From JAGNKE01 sp965230245 (GTDB taxonomy: Bacteria; Pseudomonadota; Alphaproteobacteria; Micavibrionales; Micavibrionaceae): a stretch of DNA of 64,000 bases. Location: contig OZ246000.1 in NCBI GenBank assembly GCA_965230245.1, positions 2,363,156-2,427,155 on the forward strand, written 5' to 3'. Within the stretch, counting starts at the first letter, position 1. Each line of letters begins with the position of its first letter. The notes beneath the pieces are model-generated. The model saw only the letters and a program-made list of their open reading frames with translations. It did no database searches and was not told where the DNA came from. Positions 8,132 to 16,541 of this stretch are shown here, in pieces. The position numbers were made by a program, and so were the translations under genes.

Positions 8132-10261
8132 ATGCTTCGCGGCCAAAGCCTAGCCGACATTATAGGAAATTCGGACCCGAAACGACGTCTGAAAGCCGCC
8201 TATGCGTCAGTGACCCTTGAGCTTGAAAACCAGCAGGGAAATTCATTTCTCTGGCTACCGATATTCTTTGCCCTTGGCATTGCACTTTATTTTTCAGTAA
8301 CAGTCGAGCCGCCGCTTATTCTGGGCATCGTTTTGTGGCTGTTTTTCGGTTCACTGCTTGTAACCATAAATAAGGAAAAACATGGCAAAACATATCTTTG
8401 TCTCACAATTCTCCTTATTGCATGGTCAGGCTTTACCGCATCGCAAGTTAGAACAAGCATTGTTCACACACCCATGCTGGATAGAGATATCTCGTACGCA
8501 GATATGACGGGAACAGTAAGCACAATTGAAAAACTCGAAGGCAAAAAGGGAAGCCGAATTGTTCTGTCATATCTCAATATTGAAAAATTGTCAGATGATA
8601 AGACACCGCGCACCGTTCGCCTGCAACTTAGGAAAGATGAAAACATTCGTGTCGGTCAGACAGTAAAAGTTTTGGCATCCCTGCACCCGCCGAGCGGTGC
8701 TCTCTATCCCGGGGGATACGACTTCCGCCGCGCCTTGTATTTTGAAGGAATCGGTGCGGTCGGCTTTATATACAACGAGCCTGAAATTATTCAGCCTGCA
8801 TCCGCTTCAATCCTGAAGATTGAACCTCTGCGTCATGAAATTTCACAAAAAGTATGGGCAGCCTTACCGCCCGAACAGGCAGCATTGGTTACGGCGCTAA
8901 CAATCGGACAACGAAAGGGAATGACAGAAGAAAATCAGGAAGCTATTCGCGACGCAGGCTTAGCACATTTGCTCGCAATTTCTGGGCTCCATGTTGGCCT
9001 GTTCAGCGGTTTTTTGTTCTTCTTTATCCGCTTGGGATTGGCGGCCTTACCGCACATCGCCCTCAAATACCCGATTAAAAATATTGCAGCTGTTTGTGCA
9101 CTAATAGGCGCCGTTTTTTATATGCTGCTTGCAGGAGCAACAATACCAACGCAGCGCGCCGTGTTAATGACGGGAACAGTTTTCTTAGCCATCATCCTAA
9201 ATCGTTCGCCAATATCGCTTAGACTGGTTGCTTTTGCTGCGCTTTTTATTCTGATTATTGCGCCGGAAAGTTTAATATCTGCGAGTTTCCAGCTTTCCTT
9301 TGCCGCAGTGACCGCACTTGTTGCGTTTTATGACATAACACGGCAATTCTGGATTGATGCATATAGACAGGCAACATGGCAAAAGAAAATCGCGCTTTAC
9401 TTTTTAGGTGTATGCATATCGAGCATCATCGCAAGTCTGGCAACAGGTATCTTCGCGCTCTATCATTTTCAACAATTTGCAATGATGGGGTTGATTGCAA
9501 ATCTGATAGCCATTCCACTCATGGCATTTTTGATTATGCCCGCTTCAGTCTTATCATTAATAGCAATGCCTTTTGGGCTTGAAACATTGCCTCTATTTAT
9601 TATGGGGCAGGGCGTCACATGGGTGCTGGAGATTTCGCATTGGGCCGCCGCTCTACCCGGTGCAACACTCAATACGGCTGGCTGGCCGTTTGAAGCATTC
9701 ATTTGTTTTGTAATTGCGGGGCTATTATCGATCTTATGGACAGGGCGCGGGAAATACGCCGCGATCCCAATATCATGCATCGGTATAGCGCTCATATACA
9801 TGAACACGCTCCCAGATATCCTTGTTTCGGATAGCAGCAAGCTAACAGCATTTAAAACTGACAAAAAACTCGTTTACGTGAATACAAAACGCAGCGAAAA
9901 ATTTGTGCTCGAGAATTGGGAAAAATATTTCGGACTTGAAGAAGGGCAGAGCAAAAAACTGCCGACACAGGAAACCGCATCAAAAAACATCCGCTGCGAC
10001 GGGCAGGGGTGTTACCTTCATATCAAGGGAAGGAAAATCGCCTTTTCACGCAAACCTTATGCGCATGAGCAAGATTGCGCTTGGGCCGATATATTGATTG
10101 CCGAAGACCCCGTCAAACGAAAATGTAACGCCAGGATCATCATAGACAAGTTCGATACATGGGAACACGGCGCCCATGCGGTATGGCTGCAGGACTTACG
10201 CGTTGAAACAACAGGCAAACAAACAGGAAAACGCCCGTGGAGCAGCGGTAGAGCTGACTAA
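8132..10261 (+). CDS. comEC: ComEC/Rec2 family DNA-uptake channel protein
   Basis: This is a polytopic inner-membrane protein of about 709 residues. An N-terminal DUF4131-type region (about 35-210) is followed by the competence domain, recognisable from LTIGQRKGMTEE and LAHLLAISGLHVGLFSG, and by many hydrophobic helices to about residue 560. ComEC carries single-stranded DNA across the inner membrane in transformation. The C-terminal metallo-beta-lactamase part is short and degenerate, as is common in Alphaproteobacteria. The ATG at 8132 has GGAA 6 bases upstream; a GTG at 8102 and an ATG at 8120 are alternatives. It converges with lexA. Confidence 0.88.
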   Translation: MLRGQSLADIIGNSDPKRRLKAAYASVTLELENQQGNSFLWLPIFFALGIALYFSVTVEPPLILGIVLWLFFGSLLVTINKEKHGKTYLCLTILLIAWSGFTASQVRTSIVHTPMLDRDISYADMTGTVSTIEKLEGKKGSRIVLSYLNIEKLSDDKTPRTVRLQLRKDENIRVGQTVKVLASLHPPSGALYPGGYDFRRALYFEGIGAVGFIYNEPEIIQPASASILKIEPLRHEISQKVWAALPPEQAALVTALTIGQRKGMTEENQEAIRDAGLAHLLAISGLHVGLFSGFLFFFIRLGLAALPHIALKYPIKNIAAVCALIGAVFYMLLAGATIPTQRAVLMTGTVFLAIILNRSPISLRLVAFAALFILIIAPESLISASFQLSFAAVTALVAFYDITRQFWIDAYRQATWQKKIALYFLGVCISSIIASLATGIFALYHFQQFAMMGLIANLIAIPLMAFLIMPASVLSLIAMPFGLETLPLFIMGQGVTWVLEISHWAAALPGATLNTAGWPFEAFICFVIAGLLSILWTGRGKYAAIPISCIGIALIYMNTLPDILVSDSSKLTAFKTDKKLVYVNTKRSEKFVLENWEKYFGLEEGQSKKLPTQETASKNIRCDGQGCYLHIKGRKIAFSRKPYAHEQDCAWADILIAEDPVKRKCNARIIIDKFDTWEHGAHAVWLQDLRVETTGKQTGKRPWSSGRAD

Positions 10262-10270
10262 AAGATGGTT

Positions 10271-10945
10271 TTAGTGGTAATTGCGCAGCAAACTAGCAAG
10301 CTTACCCTGAATCTTCACACGGTCCGGCTCAAGAATACGCGGCTCATAATTTTCATTTTCCGGCTCAAGGACAATTTTGTTTCCGGCACGTCGCAAACGT
10401 TTCAATGTGGCTTCATGATCATCAACAAGCGCAACAATAATCTCGCCGTTATTCGCTGTATCGCATCTCTGAATCACAACAGTATCACCATCAAGAATTC
10501 CCGCATTGACCATCGAGTCACCCTCAATCGTCAGAGCATAATGCTCCCCACGTCCAAGATAATCTTGCGGAATTTGAATGGAATGATCCGGCGTAGAAAT
10601 AGCCTCAATAGGCGTACCTGCAGCAATCTTCCCGTAAAGCGGTACTTCCGCAAAAACGGAAGGATGTGGAACACCCTCAGGGACGGATACAGTGTTTGAA
10701 CCCGTATTTGCAGCATTCTCTGACTTCATTCCATCGGGCAAGCGGATGATCTCAATCGCGCGTGCACGATGCGGTAAACGCTCGATATAGCCACGTTCCA
10801 CCAATGCGGAAATCAATCTGTGTATGCCTGATTTGGATTTAAGCCCGAGAGCCTCTTTCATTTCCTCAAAAGAAGGCGGTACATCATCTTCTAAAAGACG
10901 TTCATGAATAAAAAGTAGCAAATCGCGTTGTTTCTTGGTGAGCAT
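10271..10945 (-). CDS. lexA: LexA SOS repressor
   Basis: LexA represses DNA-damage genes and cleaves itself when RecA is active. The 224-residue protein starts MLTKKQRDLLLFIHERL, followed by a winged helix-turn-helix (about 1-70), a linker and the S24 peptidase domain. The cleavage bond is in the AAGTPIE region, the catalytic Ser is in EGDSMVNAGILDGD, and the Lys lies in the HEATLKRL stretch. The ATG at 10945 has AAAGGGA upstream, so it is preferred over an upstream in-frame start at 10969. A perfect LexA operator upstream indicates autoregulation. Confidence 0.96.
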   Translation of the reverse strand: MLTKKQRDLLLFIHERLLEDDVPPSFEEMKEALGLKSKSGIHRLISALVERGYIERLPHRARAIEIIRLPDGMKSENAANTGSNTVSVPEGVPHPSVFAEVPLYGKIAAGTPIEAISTPDHSIQIPQDYLGRGEHYALTIEGDSMVNAGILDGDTVVIQRCDTANNGEIIVALVDDHEATLKRLRRAGNKIVLEPENENYEPRILEPDRVKIQGKLASLLRNYH

Positions 10946-10978
10946 AACTTTGTCCCTTTGTTCTCTCACGGTAACAGA

Positions 10979-10994
10979 AGAATCATATGATTCT
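10979..10994. promoter_or_regulatory. 16-base perfect palindrome made of two GANTC sites upstream of lexA
   Basis: AGAATCATATGATTCT is its own reverse complement. It contains GAATC and GATTC, both GANTC sequences methylated by CcrM in Alphaproteobacteria. It lies between the LexA operator and the lexA ribosome site, where promoter-proximal methylation could tie lexA to the cell cycle. The palindrome is seen directly; the role is inferred. Confidence 0.4.
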
Positions 10995-11012
10995 GTAGTA
11001 TATACACTATTT

Positions 11013-11027
11013 GTTCTAGTTTAGTTC
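11013..11027. promoter_or_regulatory. LexA operator (SOS box) GTTC-N7-GTTC
   Basis: GTTC at 11013-11016 and GTTC at 11024-11027 are separated by exactly seven bases, which is the known alphaproteobacterial SOS box. It lies 68 bases upstream of the lexA start codon and next to a TATACT-like -10 element read toward lexA. It is therefore placed to let LexA repress its own gene. Confidence 0.85.
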
Positions 11028-11042
11028 ACGGTCTGTGTCAAT

Positions 11043-11843
11043 TTATTCCTGAGTTTTTCCAAGAACATCGTGGACAGCTTGGGTGATATTGTCTTGGCGC
11101 ATCAGGCTTTCCCCGATCAGAAACCCGCGGTACCCAACGTCATGAAGGCGTTTCAGTGTGTCGTAGGAATCAATCCCGCTTTCAGAAATTTTATAAACCT
11201 CATCGGGAATTTTCATCAGCAGATCAAAGGATGTATTCACATCAACCTCGAGTGATTTGAGGTTGCGGTTATTAACGCCGATCATCATCGGATCAAGACG
11301 CGTTGCACGCTCCAACTCCGCTAAATCATGAACTTCGATCAAAACATCCATGCGCAACTCAAGCGCAATTTCATAAAGCTCACGTGCCAAACTGTCATCG
11401 AGCGCCGCCATAATCAGCAGGATACAATCTGCGCCCAAAGCCCGTGATTCATAAATCTGATAGGGATCTATCATAAAATCCTTACGCAAAACAGGCAGGC
11501 TAACCTTCTCCTTAACAGCGACAAGATACTCATCACTGCCCTGAAAATACGGCTCATCGGTCAGAACGGAAAGACAGGACGCACCTGCCGCTTCATAATC
11601 TTCTGCAATTTTCACCGGATCAAAGTCATCACGGATAACTCCCTTACTCGGGCTGGCTTTCTTGACCTCGGCAATAAGAGCAGGGCCATCAGACATCATC
11701 ATGCGGCATAAAAACCCACTAGGCAGCGGTTTGTCGGCAATCTTGTACTTCAGATCATCCAGGGTAAAGTATGATTTACGGTTGCGAATATGCTCACGCT
11801 TGCGATCACATATTTCTTCCAACTTGTTTTTATGATCGCTCAT
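11043..11843 (-). CDS. trpC: indole-3-glycerol-phosphate synthase
   Basis: TrpC converts carboxyphenylaminodeoxyribulose phosphate to indole-3-glycerol phosphate in tryptophan synthesis. The 266-residue TIM barrel shows family segments LIAEVKKASPSKG, LSVLTDEPYFQGS, LPVLRKDFMIDPYQIYE, IGVNNRNLKSLEVD and ISESGI. It overlaps the end of trpD by 4 bases, implying coupled translation. In many relatives moaC and moeA follow trpC before lexA; here lexA follows directly. Confidence 0.97.
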   Translation of the reverse strand: MSDHKNKLEEICDRKREHIRNRKSYFTLDDLKYKIADKPLPSGFLCRMMMSDGPALIAEVKKASPSKGVIRDDFDPVKIAEDYEAAGASCLSVLTDEPYFQGSDEYLVAVKEKVSLPVLRKDFMIDPYQIYESRALGADCILLIMAALDDSLARELYEIALELRMDVLIEVHDLAELERATRLDPMMIGVNNRNLKSLEVDVNTSFDLLMKIPDEVYKISESGIDSYDTLKRLHDVGYRGFLIGESLMRQDNITQAVHDVLGKTQE

Positions 11844-12862
11844 CCTTCTCCTCCGCTTTGGCTTATATTCCTGTAAGAGGAAAGAATATCAAGTGCTTTG
11901 CCGGAATCAATAGCGGCTGCGGCAAGCTTGGCTGCATCCTTGAGATTATCGGCTTTATCAGCAATAACCAGAACTGCCGCTGTGTTCGCAACAACAATAT
12001 CCCGGTAGGCATTTTCAATACCCTCAAGGAGAGCTGTAAGAGCCGCAGCATTCGTGCGGGCATCACCGCCTTTAAGCGACTCGGGTGCGGAATACATCAC
12101 GTCAAAATCATCCGGCGTCAAGACAACCTCGGTGATGTTGTCATCTTCAAGCTTCGCAACAAATGTCTCGCCTGTCGTTGTAATTTCATCCATCCCGTCA
12201 GATCCATGCACAATCCATGCTTTTTCAGTGCCGAGTTTTTGCAGCGTCTCGGCCATAGGAATCATCCATTTACGGTCAAAAACACCGATCAACTGGCGCT
12301 TCGTTCCCGCTGGATTGGCTAAAGGCCCAAGGAGATTGAAAATCGTCCTAACGCCCAGTGCCTTGCGAACAGGCACAACATATTTCATTGCCTGATGATG
12401 TTTGGGCGCCATGAGAAATGCAAAACCGATATCCTCTAAAGCCTGCTCACAAACACTATGAGAGATATCCAGATTAACACCTAGCGCCTCCAGAACATCT
12501 GCAGCACCGGACTTCGAACTGGCCGAGCGGTTTCCGTGTTTCGCCATTGGAACGCCGCACGCTGCAGAAACAAGCGCAACAGCCGTCGAAATATTATAAG
12601 ATCCGGAATGATCTCCACCTGTGCCGCAGCAATCTACCGCATCACTCGGGGCTTTGATGCTTGTGGCTTTGGAACACATAACACGCGCAGCTCCCGTAAT
12701 CTCGCTAACCGTTTCTCCGCGTACGGATAACCCCATTAGGAACGCGGCAATTTCGGCATCGCTGCATTGACCGTCCATGATTTGCGTAACGGCATCGACC
12801 ATCTGGTCTTCACTTAAATTCTCATGTGCTTGAATGGTTTTTAGAAAGGTTTGTAAGGCCAT
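11840..12862 (-). CDS. trpD: anthranilate phosphoribosyltransferase
   Basis: TrpD attaches phosphoribose from PRPP to anthranilate. The 340-residue protein shows the nucleoside phosphorylase-type fold, with the PRPP-binding CCGTGGDHSGSYNISTAVA segment and the KHGNRSASSKSGAADVLEALG segment. NLLGPLANPA and VHGSDGMDE are other family markers. It lies between trpG and trpC on the minus strand, 21 bases after trpG and overlapping trpC by 4 bases. Confidence 0.97.
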   Translation of the reverse strand: MALQTFLKTIQAHENLSEDQMVDAVTQIMDGQCSDAEIAAFLMGLSVRGETVSEITGAARVMCSKATSIKAPSDAVDCCGTGGDHSGSYNISTAVALVSAACGVPMAKHGNRSASSKSGAADVLEALGVNLDISHSVCEQALEDIGFAFLMAPKHHQAMKYVVPVRKALGVRTIFNLLGPLANPAGTKRQLIGVFDRKWMIPMAETLQKLGTEKAWIVHGSDGMDEITTTGETFVAKLEDDNITEVVLTPDDFDVMYSAPESLKGGDARTNAAALTALLEGIENAYRDIVVANTAAVLVIADKADNLKDAAKLAAAAIDSGKALDILSSYRNISQSGGEG

Positions 12863-12883
12863 AAATAGAAGTCTTGCTTGTGG

Positions 12884-13459
12884 TTAAGATGCCATATCCA
12901 AAAAGTTTTTGAGCAATTCATGCCCCATAGAGGTCGCAATACTCTCGGGGTGAAACTGTACACCGTGAATAGCTTTGTCTTTATGTGAAAGCCCCATAAT
13001 AAGCCCGTCATCCGTTTCAGACGTGATCTCCAACACATCAGGCAGAGACGACTTTGCGGCAATAAGAGAGTGATAACGCGTCACCTCTAGCGGCTTGGCC
13101 AGTCCCTTAAAGACGGAAGCATCATCATGGTTAATTTTTGAGACTTTTCCATGCATTGGTTCAGGTGCGCGGATAACCTGACCGCCAAACGCCTGCGCAA
13201 TAGCCTGATGCCCCAAGCACACACCGAATAGCGGGATATCCGTATCCGCCGTCTTAGTGATAAGTTCCAGACATATTCCCGCATGATCGGGATCACTCGG
13301 ACCCGGCGAAATCATAATTCCATCCGGATTCTCACCGAGGATATGCTCGACACTCACCTCGTCATTCCTGTAGACACGCGCCTGCGCACCCAAGTCCCCT
13401 AAATACTGAACAAGGTTGTAAGTAAAGCTGTCATAATTGTCTATCAGTGTTATGATCAT
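12884..13459 (-). CDS. trpG: anthranilate synthase glutaminase subunit
   Basis: TrpG releases ammonia from glutamine for TrpE. This class I amidotransferase of 191 residues has DNYDSFTYNLVQYLG at the N-terminus, the oxyanion motif SPGPSDPDHAG, the nucleophile Cys in FGVCLGHQAIAQAFGG and the His-Glu pair in GVQFHPESIAT. It heads trpG-trpD-trpC and is divergent from the deacetylase gene, with 93 bases between the starts. The trpE partner is separated from it by that gene. Confidence 0.96.
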   Translation of the reverse strand: MIITLIDNYDSFTYNLVQYLGDLGAQARVYRNDEVSVEHILGENPDGIMISPGPSDPDHAGICLELITKTADTDIPLFGVCLGHQAIAQAFGGQVIRAPEPMHGKVSKINHDDASVFKGLAKPLEVTRYHSLIAAKSSLPDVLEITSETDDGLIMGLSHKDKAIHGVQFHPESIATSMGHELLKNFLDMAS

Positions 13460-13552
13460 GCGACTTTTATGACCCTATGACATTAAAAATGCAAGCAACA
13501 TGAGAACGGATAGGGATTTACGCCCAAAACGTTCCTCTGTAATCTGAACATT

Positions 13553-15058
13553 ATGAGATACGTAAAGCCGAAGGCAGACCCCGCAAAAACCCTCGCAATC
13601 ATATTGGTTGGCGCATGCCTTATGGTCGCAATCGACTTCTTTGTGCTTGACGGAAAAGATTATATCACCCGCCTTTGGCCCACTCAGGAGAAAAAACTAT
13701 CTCCTCAAGAAGTCAAAGAACTCAAAGAAACACATAGTCGCTATTTGGAGCGCGGGCTTGAAGAGCGCACAAAACCGAGAACACAAACAGCAGCGGCACA
13801 AAGCACTATACAGGGAGCAAAGCAAAGTACTACCCAAACACCGCCATTGGCTCTGCCTTACGAGGAATTTTACGCCGTTCCAGTGATCGCTGCCGCAAGG
13901 TCGCTTCCTGAAGAAAAAAGCAAGCCGGTCATCGAAAACAAAACTGCGCAAATACTATCCGAAGCACAGGAACCGTATTTCAAAACCAGTATTAAGCCAT
14001 TTGAAGAGCTTGCTCCCGAAACAATGCCGCCACAACCCGAGCCTGTTCAAAAAACCACAGAAATAAGTAATACGAACGCAAGCCTGACGCAAAAACCAGC
14101 ACTAAAAAAGGTCAAATACACGCCAAAAGAAAATACAGCATACCAAAAGCCGCAAACCGACTACACGATGCCGAAACTCCAAAAAAAGGGCGTAGTCGTT
14201 ATCATCATTGATGACATGGGCTTAAGCCCCAGAAGCTATAACGTTGCCAAACTACCCGGGCCTTTGACGCTTGCATACCTGCCTTACGCGGATAACCTCG
14301 CAACACAAACCAAATATGCAAAAAGCCGCGGCCACGAACTAATGGTACATATGCCGATGCAACCGCTAAACGATGCAGTCGATGGCGGGCCAACCCTGCT
14401 GCGCACGGATCAGAGCGAGGAAAAATTCCGAGAGCTGCTGGAATACAACCTCTCCAGATTTGATGGCTTCGTCGGTGTTAACAACCACATGGGCAGTAAA
14501 CTCACTCAAAACGGCGTTGCCATGCGCATTGTGATGGAGGAACTGGCCAAACGAAATCTGTTCTTCGTCGACTCCAAAACAATCAGCACATCCGTCGCCG
14601 CAAAAGTTGCAAAAAATATTGGGCTGGAATATGCGGAGCGGGACATCTTTCTCGATCACCATATTACACCACAATTTATTCATTCTGCGCTGGAGCAGGT
14701 CGAGTTGATCGCAAAACGAAAAGGTTACGCAATCGCAATCGGCCATCCGCATGCTGAAACCATCAAGGCACTAAAAACATGGCTACCCACCCTCAAGGAA
14801 AAGGGGCTAACCCTGAAACCTGTGAGCGCGGTCCTGCACAAGCCTTTAAGAAATGACCAATTGCTTACAAATGTTGCAAGTGAACTCAATGCAATTAAAC
14901 CCGCTTCGGGCGAAAATGTTTTGAAAAATCAAGACGACATCTCCGTACCTTTAGAGAAGTCAAAACAGAAAGTCCAAAATCAAAAGATTGTTGTTTCGAA
15001 AGACGGGATTACCGTTATTCCGAAAACTTCTGAAGAGTTAGCTCAGCCGCATGAATAA
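13553..15058 (+). CDS. divergent polysaccharide deacetylase family protein (YibQ-like)
   Basis: The 501-residue protein has one N-terminal membrane segment (about 14-32), a Pro/Gln/Thr/Lys-rich spacer (about 60-210) and a C-terminal domain of the divergent polysaccharide deacetylase family (PF04748-like). Domain markers are VVIIIDDMGLS, LMVHMPMQP, VNNHMGSKLT, FFVDSKTIS and IAIGHPHAET. It is probably a periplasmic, membrane-anchored envelope hydrolase with unknown substrate. It interrupts the trp genes on the opposite strand, and its last 44 bases overlap the 3' end of trpE in a convergent arrangement. Confidence 0.82.
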   Translation: MRYVKPKADPAKTLAIILVGACLMVAIDFFVLDGKDYITRLWPTQEKKLSPQEVKELKETHSRYLERGLEERTKPRTQTAAAQSTIQGAKQSTTQTPPLALPYEEFYAVPVIAAARSLPEEKSKPVIENKTAQILSEAQEPYFKTSIKPFEELAPETMPPQPEPVQKTTEISNTNASLTQKPALKKVKYTPKENTAYQKPQTDYTMPKLQKKGVVVIIIDDMGLSPRSYNVAKLPGPLTLAYLPYADNLATQTKYAKSRGHELMVHMPMQPLNDAVDGGPTLLRTDQSEEKFRELLEYNLSRFDGFVGVNNHMGSKLTQNGVAMRIVMEELAKRNLFFVDSKTISTSVAAKVAKNIGLEYAERDIFLDHHITPQFIHSALEQVELIAKRKGYAIAIGHPHAETIKALKTWLPTLKEKGLTLKPVSAVLHKPLRNDQLLTNVASELNAIKPASGENVLKNQDDISVPLEKSKQKVQNQKIVVSKDGITVIPKTSEELAQPHE

Positions 15059-16538
15059 TGGCACGCGCCTTATTGCAGCATTCTTGATGCTCTGAAGCAG
15101 GATCACTGTCCGCAACTACCCCGCCGCCGGCCTGAACGAAAACTTGCCCACCCTTAACCAGCGCAGTCCTGAGTGCAATACAACTGTCCAGACTATCACC
15201 CGAGAAATAACCTATACCACCTGCATACGTCCCGCGTCTGGTTTTCTCAAGCTCGTCAATAATCTCCATCGCACGAATTTTCGGTGCGCCGCTGACCGTT
15301 CCGGCAGGAAAACCAGCAAAGAGCGCGTCAACGATATCCATATCCTTGCGCAGCTTACCCTCAACATTTGAAACAATATGCATAACATGCGAATACAGCT
15401 CGATAGTAAACTGATCGGTAACGTTCACGCTACCAATCTCGGCCACACGACCGACGTCATTGCGCCCCAAATCAAGCAGCATCAAATGCTCAGCTCTCTC
15501 CTTCGGATCACTCAGTAAATCCTCAGCAAGAGCCTTGTCTTCTTGCGTATCCTTGCCACGTTTGCGTGTCCCAGCAATCGGACGGATCGTAACCACGTCA
15601 TCACGAACACGCACAAGAATTTCAGGACTGGACCCAACCAGCGAGAAATCCTCAAAACTAAGGTGGAAAAGAAAAGGGGAGGGATTTACGCTTCTCAAGC
15701 TACGGTATAATTCAAATGAGGGCAGATCAAAAGGCACGGAAAATCGCTGTGACGGAACCACCTGAAAAATCTCGCCTGCATAGATATATTCGATGGCCTG
15801 CTTAACCGCATCCATATATTCTTCGGGCTGGAAGTTCGATTGAACATCCAGCGGTGTTTTTAAGGCCGTTTTATGCGTGATCAGGTCACGGTTGAGAGAA
15901 GAATTCAGCTTATCTTCCAATGCATGAAGCCGCGCAACAGCAGCATCATAAACCTCCCGCGAAGTCAGCTTACAATTTTCCGCATGATCATAAACAGCCG
16001 TCACCAGACAAATCATATTTTTGATGTTATCAAAAATTGCGAGCACAGTCGGGCGCATCAGAACGCTATCAGGTATTCCAAGCTCATCAAGGTTCTCATC
16101 CGGAATTTTTTCGATCAAACGGATCATGTCGTACCCGATATAGCCGAACAAGCCGAACGCCGACATGGGCGGCAAATCTTCGGGCACGACCTCAACGGAG
16201 CTGGCCGCAATCTCATCTTTCAAAGAACTGAGCGCATCCGCACCTGTCTCTTCCCATTCACCGCCGCCTACCTTATGCGACACAGTCTTGCGGGAACACT
16301 TCCAGAGAAGGTCAGGTTCGGTGCCTATAATAGAATAACGCCCCAACGTTTCTCCGCCTTCAACAGATTCCAGAAGAAAAGAATAGGGCGCATGTCCGCA
16401 AATCTTAAGGTAAGCCGAAACCGGGGTTTCAAGATCGGACGTCACCCAGCTGGAGACCACTTGTGTCTTACCGGACTTAAAATATCCGTCAAAAATATCA
16501 AAATCAGGACCCGTCTTTGCGTATTTATTTTCGGACAT
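15015..16538 (-). CDS. trpE: anthranilate synthase component I
   Basis: TrpE makes anthranilate from chorismate using ammonia from TrpG. The 507-residue protein has an N-terminal regulatory region containing APYSFLLESVEGGE, where tryptophan feedback usually acts. The chorismate-binding C-terminal domain has IFQVVPSQRFSVP, the IRPIAGTRKRGK motif, DLGRNDVGRV, FPAGTVSGAPK and YAGGIGYF. It starts 3 bases after ppiD stops, so the two are likely co-transcribed. No leader peptide or attenuator was seen. Confidence 0.96.
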   Translation of the reverse strand: MSENKYAKTGPDFDIFDGYFKSGKTQVVSSWVTSDLETPVSAYLKICGHAPYSFLLESVEGGETLGRYSIIGTEPDLLWKCSRKTVSHKVGGGEWEETGADALSSLKDEIAASSVEVVPEDLPPMSAFGLFGYIGYDMIRLIEKIPDENLDELGIPDSVLMRPTVLAIFDNIKNMICLVTAVYDHAENCKLTSREVYDAAVARLHALEDKLNSSLNRDLITHKTALKTPLDVQSNFQPEEYMDAVKQAIEYIYAGEIFQVVPSQRFSVPFDLPSFELYRSLRSVNPSPFLFHLSFEDFSLVGSSPEILVRVRDDVVTIRPIAGTRKRGKDTQEDKALAEDLLSDPKERAEHLMLLDLGRNDVGRVAEIGSVNVTDQFTIELYSHVMHIVSNVEGKLRKDMDIVDALFAGFPAGTVSGAPKIRAMEIIDELEKTRRGTYAGGIGYFSGDSLDSCIALRTALVKGGQVFVQAGGGVVADSDPASEHQECCNKARAIIHAAELTLQKFSE

Positions 16539-16541
16539 TAA

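Noticed and set aside
10257..10275. ACTAAAA-GATGG-TTTTAGT hairpin at the comEC/lexA convergent ends
   Set aside because: It is only seven AT-rich pairs overlapping both stop codons and too weak to call a terminator.
13460..13552. Search for a trp attenuator or leader peptide before trpG and trpE
   Set aside because: No short frame with tandem Trp codons and no alternative hairpins were seen in the gaps.
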